Below, piece after piece: positions 9,085 to 17,249 of a stretch of 64,000 nucleotides of DNA (its first letter is position 1; the number at the start of each line of letters is the position of its first letter). Position numbers and translations under genes: made by a program. The notes beneath the pieces were generated by a model that was not told where the DNA came from, did not search any database, and worked only from the letters and a program-made list of their open reading frames with translations. This stretch comes from Necropsobacter massiliensis (GTDB lineage: Bacteria; Pseudomonadota; Gammaproteobacteria; Enterobacterales; Pasteurellaceae), in the NCBI RefSeq assembly GCF_000827595.2, contig NZ_LN776183.1, positions 310,001 to 374,000 of the forward strand, written 5' to 3'.

Positions 9085-9900
9085 TCAAATATACTCCTCC
9101 AATGCTACTGCGATGCCGTCTTCATCATTGGAAAGGGTGGTTATGGTGGATTGTTGTTTGACGGCCGGTTCGGCGTTGCCCATGGCGATGCCGAGTCCGA
9201 CGGATGTTAGCATGCTGGTGTCGTTGTGATTATCACCGAATGCCATGACGTTTTGTGGATCAATGTGCCATGTGTTAAGCAGTTCAAGCAAACGTCTGCC
9301 TTTACTGTTTCCGTTTCTGGCGATATCGACGCGATCCACCCAAGACCATTCACAACTGAAATTTTCCGGCGGCAGTTCGGCAACGGTTTGTTCCATAATA
9401 TTTCGATCTGGGTGGCTGACGACAAATTTCCAGATAACTTCATTGTCTTTTTCTAATAGTTGACGGAAATCCTGTAGCTGCTGAAGTTTAGGGCGTACAG
9501 CCTCAGGACAACTGGCGACCCAGCGACTGAATTTTCGCATGTGATCATTAAGCTGTAGGTAGTTCATGGCATCTCGTGAATACATGAGTAAGTGCGTGCC
9601 GTATTTTTCTGCGACTTCGATAACCTGCTGCGCCTGTGCTTTGGATAGGGGATTGGCAATCGGCATGCTGTCGGTTTCGGCATCATAAATGTAGGTGCCG
9701 TTACAGCAAATAATCGGGGTATCCAAGCCCAGTTGATAATGATAAGGGCGAGCGGCGGTGTGATGACGACCGGTGACTAAAATAATTTTGATGCCTTTTT
9801 CTCGGGCGTTTTGAATAGCGCGTTGGCTGGAGGCTAAAATCTGTCCCTGACTGTTTAATAACGTGCCGTCAAGGTCAAAAGCAATTACCTGAAATGTCAT
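9085..9900 (-). CDS. ybhA: HAD-family (Cof type) phosphatase, YbhA-like
   Basis: I start at the ATG 9900-9898 (271 residues). The frame runs 22 codons further up, but the HAD motif I must lie at the N-terminus: FDLDGTLLNSQG. Other motifs are VTGRHH (II), the Lys in NSKGRRL (III) and FGDNHNDTSML (IV), with a C2b cap between. The strings LDTPIICCNGTYIYD and CEWSW-DRVDIARNGNSKG match E. coli YbhA, a sugar-phosphate and pyridoxal-phosphate phosphatase, better than YidA. The physiological substrate is not certain. Confidence 0.85.
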   Translation of the reverse strand: MTFQVIAFDLDGTLLNSQGQILASSQRAIQNAREKGIKIILVTGRHHTAARPYHYQLGLDTPIICCNGTYIYDAETDSMPIANPLSKAQAQQVIEVAEKYGTHLLMYSRDAMNYLQLNDHMRKFSRWVASCPEAVRPKLQQLQDFRQLLEKDNEVIWKFVVSHPDRNIMEQTVAELPPENFSCEWSWVDRVDIARNGNSKGRRLLELLNTWHIDPQNVMAFGDNHNDTSMLTSVGLGIAMGNAEPAVKQQSTITTLSNDEDGIAVALEEYI

Positions 9901-10012
9901 GTTTTCCTCTCTGTCATACTTTATAGGTATACTAAGTATAGAGGCTTTGTTACTGAAAATAAACAAAAAATCGGGTGTGAGCGGGCTAAACGGAGAGTGT
10001 TTCGGGGCGCGG

Positions 10013-10047
10013 CTGTCTCCGATCGGTCACCGGAGACAGTGTTTTTT
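10013..10047 (+). terminator. Plus-strand intrinsic terminator with no plus-strand gene before it
   Basis: CTGTCTCCG (10013-10021) pairs perfectly with CGGAGACAG (10031-10039) and is followed by TGTTTTTT (10040-10047). The flanking genes ybhA and fdhE both lie on the minus strand, where this hairpin has no T run. It may end a small RNA starting somewhere in 9930-9990. Confidence 0.6.
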
Positions 10048-10084
10048 GTGGCTGGATATGGGGTTATGGTGGTTATCGCGCACT

Positions 10085-11002
10085 TTATTTAGCTTGCTGT
10101 GCAGCAAACATGAACGGATTCTGACCGCTACGCGCAAAGCCTTTTTCTTCCAGTTCAATATCCAGAAAAATCGCGGCTAAATCATCTGCGACTGGTTCGA
10201 CATTGTGATCTTTTTCCTGAAAGAGAATTTTTAGATAGCTATTGCAGTCACCGCAGCTTTCTGCCCGCACCGCCGCCATTTCGTTATCTAATGTCCAGTA
10301 AGACACTTTACCGTCATGTCCGCAGTTCGTGCATTGCGCGCGCATCAGATTCCATTCGCTTTCACATAAGGAGCAGTGAAGATAGCGTAATCCTTGTGAT
10401 GCGCCGAAATGCACCAAACTTGATACCGGTGCCGAACCGCAAACCGGGCAGTGATGCAGCTGCTGCGTATTTTCGAGATTATGCCCGTGCGGAATTTGCT
10501 CGGTAAGCTGAACCCAGTAAAGAGATAACGCCGCCCAGATAAACACCGCCTTGTCGGCAAGTTGCTCGGATAGATTTTGTGCCAGCAGCTCATCGGCGAT
10601 TTGCTCCAATTCATCGTCGGAAGCCTGTTCAAGGTATGTAATGACGTCTCTAACTGTGTCATTTGCATCAGCTTTCAGCTGTGTGAGCAACGCGCGAAGT
10701 GCTTGGCGCCAGTATGGATCTCGCTGCCAATGGGCGGCATTAAGCGGGATATATTGATCTAATTTTTGATTTTCCAGATGATTTTTTGCCAGCGGTAGAG
10801 TCGTTAACACATTCAGCTGGGCTGCGGCAACGCTGGCGGCAAAGCGAAGATAATCCGCCAGCGGATGATTTTCAGCCAGCGCCTTTAATCGCTCGACGCG
10901 CCGGGCATAGAGGTTTTTCGGATTGGAAAACAATAATGCAGGGCGTTGATAGGAATCGCTTGCCTTTTGCAGTTCTGATTCGGGTAAAATTCGGATTGCC
11001 AT
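10085..11002 (-). CDS. fdhE: Formate dehydrogenase accessory protein FdhE
   Basis: FdhE is a cytosolic rubredoxin-like iron protein needed for activity of respiratory formate dehydrogenases. I use the ATG at 11002 (305 residues; E. coli 309), as the 22 codons upstream overlap the uptake-signal hairpin. The four CxxC pairs of the family are present: CPVCGS, CSLCES, CTNCGH and CGDC. It is the last gene of the fdxGHI-fdhE block, as in H. influenzae, but a long AT-rich hairpin separates it from fdxI. Confidence 0.94.
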   Translation of the reverse strand: MAIRILPESELQKASDSYQRPALLFSNPKNLYARRVERLKALAENHPLADYLRFAASVAAAQLNVLTTLPLAKNHLENQKLDQYIPLNAAHWQRDPYWRQALRALLTQLKADANDTVRDVITYLEQASDDELEQIADELLAQNLSEQLADKAVFIWAALSLYWVQLTEQIPHGHNLENTQQLHHCPVCGSAPVSSLVHFGASQGLRYLHCSLCESEWNLMRAQCTNCGHDGKVSYWTLDNEMAAVRAESCGDCNSYLKILFQEKDHNVEPVADDLAAIFLDIELEEKGFARSGQNPFMFAAQQAK

Positions 11003-11024
11003 AATAATCTTTGTTGTTGAAAGA

Positions 11025-11070
11025 AAGTGCGGTGAAAATTTTATAAATTTATAAAAATTCGACCGCACTT
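11025..11070. terminator. Paired uptake signals between fdxI and fdhE
   Basis: AAGTGCGGT (11025-11033) and ACCGCACTT (11062-11070) face each other, and the 28 bases between are themselves almost palindromic (A/T-rich around ATAAATTTAT), so the whole can form one long hairpin. It sits inside the operon and could lower fdhE transcription relative to fdxGHI. Confidence 0.55.
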
Positions 11071-11077
11071 TTAAGGG

Positions 11078-11746
11078 TTATTGGGTGTTGTCCGCCTGTT
11101 TTTCAAGTTCAGGCAACACTTCTTCTTTGAACCATTTCGGGTGGTGTTTTTTCGCCCAGCGGACGGTTACCCAGCCTTCCACGATACCGCGAATTGAGCC
11201 TTTTACCCAAAATGCCATATAAATGTGTACCAAAATGCCGGTAAACAGTGCAAATGCGCTGGCAGAGTGGAGTAAAATCGCAATGCGGATGACAGGGATC
11301 GGGAAATTATGAGCGAAATATTGACGCCACATAATGATCCCGGTAGTCAGTAATGTGAACATGGCGAGGATTAACGTCCAGAACAGCATTTTCTGCCCGA
11401 GGTTGTATTTACCGTTGTAGGCGACGGCGTGTTCATTGCCGAGCAAGACTTGCTTGATGCCTTTCAGCCAGCGAATATCGTTTTTCTCGGGAATATTATG
11501 ATGCCAATAAATAAAGGCAAGAATAATAAACGAGATAAACATGATGATGCCGGTGAACGGGTGCACGGCACGCGCAAGCTGCGGCGTACCGAGAATTTCA
11601 TGCAACCAAGCGAAATCCGGGAAGAAGAACGCCACGCCGGTGAACATGGTCATGAAAAAGCAGATTACAAGGAACCAGTGACTTACCCGCGCCAACGGTT
11701 TATGGCGTACAATTTTAGTGTCATTGCTGAGATTTAATTTACTCAT
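11078..11746 (-). CDS. fdxI: Formate dehydrogenase cytochrome b556 (gamma) subunit
   Basis: A 222-residue integral membrane protein with four helices that carries two b haems and passes electrons to quinone. Candidate haem ligands are His in ARVSHWF, AVHPFTG and LLHSASA/LVHIYM. I choose the ATG at 11746, which overlaps the fdxH stop by eight bases (ATGAGTAA); the 21 extra upstream codons lie inside fdxH. Family size and position match H. influenzae fdxI. Confidence 0.93.
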   Translation of the reverse strand: MSKLNLSNDTKIVRHKPLARVSHWFLVICFFMTMFTGVAFFFPDFAWLHEILGTPQLARAVHPFTGIIMFISFIILAFIYWHHNIPEKNDIRWLKGIKQVLLGNEHAVAYNGKYNLGQKMLFWTLILAMFTLLTTGIIMWRQYFAHNFPIPVIRIAILLHSASAFALFTGILVHIYMAFWVKGSIRGIVEGWVTVRWAKKHHPKWFKEEVLPELEKQADNTQ

Positions 11747-12662
11747 GTTTTTCCCCTCTGTCTTCTGCCTCAAACTGTTCGCTGTGATCTTCCACATCTT
11801 CCTCTTCATTCGGACCTACGGTGAGGTAGTGCGCCACTTCGGCTAATGCCAGACCGCCCATGGCTATTGCCGCAACCGGTTTGAGCACGTCTTTCCACAG
11901 TGTTACGCTGATATCAATGTGCGGATCTTTCGGCAAACCGGAATACAGCTCAGGCTTGTCGGCGTGGTGCAGCACATACATCACATGGGTGCCGCCCACG
12001 CCTTCTGGATCGTAAAGTCCCGCGTTTTCATAACCGCGCGATTTAAGATCGGCAATGCGTTTTTCGGCATAGACTTTCATTTCTTCTTTCGAACCGAAGC
12101 GAATTGCACCGGTCGGACAGGTTTTCACGCAGGCCGGTTCTTGTCCGACAGATACGCGATCCACACAGAGCGTACATTTATATACGCGGTTATCTTCAGG
12201 GTTCATGCGTGGAATGTTGAACGGACAACCGGCGATACAATAACCACAGCCGATACATTTGTCCGATTGGAAGTCCACAATACCGTTGGCATACTGGATG
12301 ATTGCCCCCGGCGCCGGGCAGGATTTTAAACAGCCCGGTTCGGTGCAGTGCATACAGCCGTCTTTACGGATTAACCATTCCAGACGATCGTTTTCTTCCA
12401 CTTCATTAAAGCGCATGACCGTCCATGCTTTTGCGTTCAGATCGGTCGGATTGTCATAAACGCCGACACATTTTGCATCGACGGCCGAGCGAATATCGTT
12501 CCATTCGGAACAGCCCACCTGACAGGCTTTGCAGCCGATACAGGTGCTGACATCGATCAGTTTTGCCACTTCAACCTTGTGATCGCGCGCATGGGGCGGC
12601 GGTGTATAGCCTGAGGTTGCGGAGACTTTGACGATATCCTGAGTCATTACCGATGATGTCAT
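11739..12662 (-). CDS. fdxH: Formate dehydrogenase iron-sulfur (beta) subunit
   Basis: The 307-residue subunit has four cysteine clusters for [4Fe-4S]: [35 protein letters not shown] and CTLCVDR with CVKTC. A single C-terminal helix (about residues 255-280, [13 protein letters not shown]) anchors it to the membrane. It wires the catalytic alpha subunit to the cytochrome subunit. Its ATG overlaps the fdxG stop by four bases. An acidic tail rich in Glu follows the anchor. Confidence 0.95.
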   Translation of the reverse strand: MTSSVMTQDIVKVSATSGYTPPPHARDHKVEVAKLIDVSTCIGCKACQVGCSEWNDIRSAVDAKCVGVYDNPTDLNAKAWTVMRFNEVEENDRLEWLIRKDGCMHCTEPGCLKSCPAPGAIIQYANGIVDFQSDKCIGCGYCIAGCPFNIPRMNPEDNRVYKCTLCVDRVSVGQEPACVKTCPTGAIRFGSKEEMKVYAEKRIADLKSRGYENAGLYDPEGVGGTHVMYVLHHADKPELYSGLPKDPHIDISVTLWKDVLKPVAAIAMGGLALAEVAHYLTVGPNEEEDVEDHSEQFEAEDRGEKHE

Positions 12663-15600
12663 TTAGCACCTCCTACCGTTTCAGTCACTTTTTCAATATT
12701 CACCAAGAAGGTTTTATATTCCGGTGTTTGTGTATTGGAATCACCCCATGATGGTGTCAGCGTGTTGGTAGAGAAACCGCGGTTTCCTTTTCCGTTCAAC
12801 GCTTTCATATTCCAATGGATCGGCATACCGATCTGATGGACGGTTTGCCCATTGATGGTTAATGCCTTAATCCGTTTAGTGACGACGGCGACCGCTTTAA
12901 TGTAGCCGCGTTTGGAGGTCACTTTTACCATGTCGCCTTTTTCGATACCTTTTTCTGCCGCCAGTTCTTCGCCGATTTCCACAAATTGCTGCGGTTGAGC
13001 GATGATATTCAAGGCGGATTGTGCCGTCCAGCTGTGGAAATGCTCGGTTAAGCGATAGGAGGTTCCCACATACGGGAATTCGCTGCTTGAACCGATAGAT
13101 TCGCGATCTTGCTGATAGATACGGGTGGTCGGATCGCTTACCACATTCGGATGCAACGGATTCGTCCCAATCGGGCTTTCTATTGGTTCGTAATGTTCCG
13201 GCAACGGTCCGCTATTGATCTTATCCACCGCAAATAATCGACCTACGCCTTCAGCCGACATAATAAACGGTCCGGTATCTGCGCCTGGTGGAATTGCACC
13301 GTAGTCGGCGACATCCATCCAGTTCCAGTTTTTACCGTTCCATTTGATCAGCTGACGTTTTGGATCCCAAGGGTTGCCGTTGATATCTAAAGAGGCGCGG
13401 TTATACAGAACGCGACGGTTTGCCGGCCATGCAAAGCCCCAGCCGATGTTACAACCCAAACCGGACGGATCGGAATTATCCCGATTTGCTGTCTGGTTGC
13501 CTTTTTCAGTCCATTGCCCCGCATAGAGCCAGTTGCCCGATGAGGTTGTGCCGTCATCGCGCAGGTGGGCGAATCCATTGAGCAATTGACCTTTTTTATA
13601 CATCAGGTTGCCGTTGGCGTCATAAAGATCCTCTAAGGCATAGCCGTTGAGTTCTTTACATAATTCCTCCGCACTTGGTGAATGCGGTTGAATATAATCC
13701 CATGTCATTGCTTCAAAAGGTTCCAATCCGCGTCCACCTTCACGGTGATAGAGTTCCAGCAATTCCTCGCGCAGCATAGACAGAATATCGACGTCCGGCA
13801 ATGCTTCGCCCGGTTGATCACAGGCTTTCCAGTGCCACTGCGCCCAGCGTCCAGAGTTGGCAATCGAGCCGTCTTCTTCGGCAAAGCAGGTAGTTGGCAG
13901 GCGGAAGACTTCGGTTTGAATTTCTGCCGGGTTTACATCGTTGGATTCACCGAAGTTTTTCCAGAATTCTGAGGTTTCGGTTTGCAACGGATCTAAAATA
14001 ATTAAATATTTCAGCTTGCTTAAACCAGCAAGGGTTTTATTTTTATTCGGCAGTGAGTTTAACACGTTGAAACCCTGACAAATATAGCCGTGCATTTTGC
14101 CTTCATTCATTAAGTGAATGTGGGTAATCGGATCGTACACGCGCTCAAATTTCGGCAGGAAATCAAATCCCCAGCCGTTTTCTTTAGTCGCTTTATCGCC
14201 ATAGAATGACTTCATTAAGCTAACAAAGAATTTTGAGGTGTTGCGATAGTAATTCACCTGATTCGGCACAATATCTTTCGGCGTAATGGCGTCGATATAC
14301 TGCTCGTAAGAGGTTTCTTTATCGTTCGGTAAACGCATATAACCGGGTAATGAGGTCGGCAGCAAGCCCATATCCGTGGTACCCTGTACGTTAGAGTGAC
14401 CGCGTAACGCGTTGATTCCGCCGCCCGGCATACCGATATTCCCCAACAAGAGTTGAATGATCGCCATCGAACGGATATTTTGCGTCCCGATAGAATGCTC
14501 GGTAAAGCCCAACGCATATAAATGCGTCATGGTTTTATCCCGCGCCGCGGTTTTGCCGATTTCTTCGCAGATATAACGGAAATCTTTCTGTTTTACACCG
14601 CACATTTGTTCCACCAATTTCGGTGTGTAACGCGCAACGTGTTCGCGCAGAATATTCAGCACACAGCGCGGATGCTGCAATGTCATATCGCGTTTGGCAT
14701 AGCCGTTTTCGTCTAATTGATAAGACCAGCTTGATTTATCGTAACTGTTTTTTTCTTCATTGAAGCCAGAGAATAAACCGTCTTCAAATTTGTAGCCTTC
14801 GTTGATCAGATAAGATGCGTTGGTGTAATGTTTTACATATTCATGCTGAATTTTATCGTTGTCCAGCAGATATTTCACCACGCCCATTAAGAACACAATG
14901 TCCGAACCGGAACGAATCGGGGTATAGAAATCCGCCACCGCGGCTGTACGGTTAAAGCGCGGATCGACCACGATGATTTTCGCACCGTTTTTCTTCGCTT
15001 CAATTGCCCAGCGGAAGCCTACAGGATGCGCTTCAGCAGCGTTACCGCCCTGTACCAGAATAAGGTTGGCGTTTTTAATATCAACCCAGTTATTTGTCAT
15101 CGCACCGCGACCAAATGATGGAGCAAGACTTGCTACCGTTGGTCCGTGTCAAGTATTCGCTTGGTTGCCTACCGGCAGCATGCCCAGCATGCGAATCCAT
15201 TTATGGGTGATTAATGCCGCCTCATTACTGATTGCCGAAGCGGTCAGAATTCCGGTGGTAGTCCAGCGGTTAACCGTATTGCCGGCGTCGTTTTTCTCAA
15301 TAAAGTTGGCGTCGCGGTCGTCTTTCATTAAACGCGCAATGCGTTTGATTGCATCTTGCCAAGAAATACGTTCCCATTTATCCGAACCGGGTGCGCGGTA
15401 TTCCGGGTAGAGGCTGCGGCTTTCGCTGTTGACATAATCCAGCGCGCCAGCACCTTTCGGACATAACGCACCGCGGCTGACCGGGTGATCCGGATCACCT
15501 TCGATATGGAACAGTTTACTGCGTGTATTTGTGCCGGTATGAGAACTTAATGTGGTTGCCGGTTTGCCGGTGCTGTACATCAGCATACCGCAGCTTACCG

Positions 15601-15760
15601 CGCAATAAGTACAGGTATTACGTGTTTCTTGGGCGCGTAATAGTTTGTAATCGCGGGGAGCCGCCAGTGCCGTTGCTGGGGCAAACCCTAGCATTGCCGC
15701 AGACGTTCCTGCCATACCACCTGCACAGATCTTAAAGAATTTTCTTCTTGTGACCTGCAT
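12659..15760 (-). CDS. fdxG: Formate dehydrogenase catalytic (alpha) subunit, selenocysteine-containing
   Basis: This is the molybdopterin, selenium-dependent formate oxidase, exported by the Tat path (TRRKFFKI in the signal). The frame is read through an in-frame TGA at 15151-15149, which encodes selenocysteine at residue 204 in the context [18 protein letters not shown], the same as in E. coli FdnG/FdoG. A SECIS hairpin follows 11 bases later. The product has 1033 residues. The [4Fe-4S] cysteines are in [10 protein letters not shown] and GALCPKG. I prefer ATG 15760 over GTG 15766, since MQVTRRKFF matches relatives and AAGGAGTG is well placed. fdxGHI form one operon with overlapping genes. 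Confidence 0.96.
15120..15137 (-). promoter_or_regulatory. Bacterial SECIS element in fdxG
   Basis: On the coding strand GGTAGCA-AGTCT-TGCTCC folds with two G-C pairs, a bulged U and a four-pair upper stem closing an AGUCU loop. The bulged U and loop GU are the features bound by SelB. The gap from the TGA is 11 bases, the usual value. Confidence 0.9.
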
Positions 15761-15952
15761 AATCACTCCTTGTGTAAGTAGTAGAGTTGTTTTTGCCGAA
15801 AATTCGTGTATTCGGCGAACAAAATGACGTAAATTCTTTTTCGTAGTCGGATAGATTTGATAGTATAGCGCGCTGAGCGCTAAAAATCCGAGCTAGAATA
15901 CCTATTTTTTAAACAATAATCTATAACTAATTTTATGGAGTTGACGATAAAA

Positions 15953-15968
15953 CGTGATGTGGATCACA
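15953..15968. promoter_or_regulatory. CRP-like palindrome overlapping the fdhD start
   Basis: CGTGA-TGTGGA-TCACA matches the TGTGA-N6-TCACA consensus at nine of ten positions, and GTGAT-N4-ATCAC is a perfect palindrome. It overlaps the likely fdhD start codons, so it would suit control of the divergent fdxG operon, whose ATG is 193 bases away. Chance occurrence is possible. Confidence 0.4.
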
Positions 15969-16781
15969 GAAATTGCAATTAATTTTTTCAAAAAATTAAC
16001 AAGTGCAGAACAATATGAAAACGCCGAAGCAACTTTTCATTATCAGCAAAAAAAGGAATCCGTGGCGGTGGAGGTGCCAGTGGCATTGGTGTATAACGGC
16101 ATATCGCATACGGTGATGATGTGCTCGCCGCACGATCTGGAGGATTTCGCACTGGGTTTTTCGCTGGCGGAAGAGATCATTGATACGCCGGCGGAGATTT
16201 ACGGCATTGAAGTTCAGCCGGTCTGCAACGGTATTGAAGTGCAGGTGGAACTGGCGACCCGTCGCTTCGTTGCGTTGAAAGAAAAACGCCGTACCCTCAC
16301 CGGGCGCACAGGCTGCGGTATTTGCGGTACGGAACAATTAAATCAGGTGTATAAAAACTTGCCGATTTTACACCGCACTTTTTGCTTCGACTTAAATCGG
16401 CTAGATGCTTGTTTGCAACGGCTTTATAACGCGCAGACGCTCGGTAAACAAACCGGCGCGACTCATGCCGCGGCGTTTTTTACTCCGGACGGTGAACTAC
16501 TGGCGGTGCGCGAAGATGTCGGGCGGCATGTGGCGCTGGATAAACTGCTGGGTTGGCATGCTAAGCGTAATCCGCCCGCAGGCTTTGTACTAGTTACCAG
16601 CCGTGCCAGTTATGAAATGGTACAAAAAGCCGCCACCTGCGGTATTGAAATGCTTGTTGCCATTTCTGCCGCGACGGATCTGGCGGTAAAAATGGCGCAG
16701 CAAAGTCAGTTAACGCTGATTGGTTTTGCCCGCGAGGGGCGTGCGACCGTTTACAGCGGAAAAGAGCGGTTGATTTTTTAA
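15957..16781 (+). CDS. fdhD: Formate dehydrogenase sulfur carrier FdhD
   Basis: FdhD passes sulfur from IscS to the molybdenum cofactor of formate dehydrogenase. The conserved core [13 protein letters not shown], the redox pair in [13 protein letters not shown], and [14 protein letters not shown] are all present. The N-terminal start is uncertain: GTG 15954 and ATG 15957 are in frame, but the nearest GGAG (15937-15940) is 13-16 bases away. The product is about 274 residues. It is divergent from fdxG, consistent with H. influenzae where fdhD is beside fdxG. Confidence 0.92.
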   Translation: MWITEIAINFFKKLTSAEQYENAEATFHYQQKKESVAVEVPVALVYNGISHTVMMCSPHDLEDFALGFSLAEEIIDTPAEIYGIEVQPVCNGIEVQVELATRRFVALKEKRRTLTGRTGCGICGTEQLNQVYKNLPILHRTFCFDLNRLDACLQRLYNAQTLGKQTGATHAAAFFTPDGELLAVREDVGRHVALDKLLGWHAKRNPPAGFVLVTSRASYEMVQKAATCGIEMLVAISAATDLAVKMAQQSQLTLIGFAREGRATVYSGKERLIF

Positions 16782-16847
16782 CTGAATTTAACCTCTTTCA
16801 TTTAGCGTGCCGAGAATATTCGGTGTCTTACAACGGAAATAATGAAT

Positions 16848-16872
16848 ACGAACGCAGTGCTGCGGCGTTCGT
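16848..16872. other. Hairpin downstream of fdhD
   Basis: ACGAACGC (16848-16855) and GCGTTCGT (16865-16872) form a perfect 8-bp stem. There is no T run after it, so it may be only a weak terminator for fdhD. The rest of 16782-16926 shows nothing else. Confidence 0.4.
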
Positions 16873-16926
16873 TATCGCAATTTTGCAGATAATATCCGTT
16901 AAATGTATATTTTTCGTTAAATACCG

Positions 16927-16958
16927 CTTGACCTTAACCTAAGGTCAAGCTTTATGCT
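16927..16958 (+). promoter_or_regulatory. MerR/CueR-type promoter and operator of the copper genes
   Basis: TTGACC (16928-16933) and TATGCT (16953-16958) are separated by 19 bases, the over-long spacer typical of MerR-family promoters. The spacer holds the inverted repeat CTTGACCTT-N5-AAGGTCAAG (16927-16949), close to CueR/ZntR-type operators. A copper-sensing CueR-like activator would twist the spacer to allow transcription. No merR-family gene is in the window. Confidence 0.8.
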
Positions 16959-17004
16959 ACGCAGCGAAAATTGATCCCAGTTAACTCATTTAAGGAGAAC
17001 AGAA

Positions 17005-17214
17005 ATGACAACAACAGTTTTAGCATTAAGTGAATTATCCTGTCAGCATTGTGTGAAATCGGTGACTAAAGCCTTACAAGCGATTGACGGCGTAAAAAGT
17101 GCGGAAGTAACCTTAGAACGTGCGACCGTGGTCGGTGATGTTGACCCGCAAGTGCTGATTAATGCGGTGATTGATGCGGGTTATAAGGCGTCATTGGCAA
17201 ACGCGGCAAAGTAG
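17005..17214 (+). CDS. copZ: Copper-binding HMA-domain protein (CopZ-like), or N-terminal domain of CopA
   Basis: The 69-residue protein is a single heavy-metal-associated domain with the [10 protein letters not shown] copper-binding motif near residue 11. It could act as a soluble copper chaperone. ATG 17005 has an AAGGAGAA site. Its last residues, ASLANAAK, line up with the point in E. coli CopA where programmed frameshifting releases the chaperone form. Here the stop TAG follows immediately in the zero frame, and the -1 frame continues into the ATPase. So this may be both a free chaperone and the first domain of a joined product. Confidence 0.85.
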   Translation: MTTTVLALSELSCQHCVKSVTKALQAIDGVKSAEVTLERATVVGDVDPQVLINAVIDAGYKASLANAAK

Positions 17215-17249
17215 CTTCGCTGCCCGAAAAGACTACCGAAACGGTGGTC
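17205..17249 (+). promoter_or_regulatory. Candidate -1 ribosomal frameshift element joining copZ to copA
   Basis: The zero frame reads GCA AAG TAG (17206-17214). Slipping back one base after AAG gives GTA GCT TCG and continues open into copA. The A-site codon AAG can re-pair as AAA; the P-site shift GCA to GGC is poor, so the site is weaker than E. coli CCCAAAG. Two hairpins follow: GTAGC-TTC-GCTGC (17211-17223) and GACTACCG-AAA-CGGTGGTC (17231-17249). Confidence 0.5.

Noticed and set aside
11919-12329. A 136-residue plus-strand frame inside fdxH
   Set aside because: Antisense to the iron-sulfur subunit; its composition follows the coding strand of fdxH.
12659-15100. A separate 813-residue formate dehydrogenase gene
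   Set aside because: It is the part of fdxG after the selenocysteine TGA. The upstream part (15149-15766) ends at that TGA, and a SECIS hairpin follows it.
15761-15766. GTG 15766 as the start of fdxG
   Set aside because: The ATG two codons later matches relatives (MQVTRRKFF) and is better spaced from AAGGAGTG.
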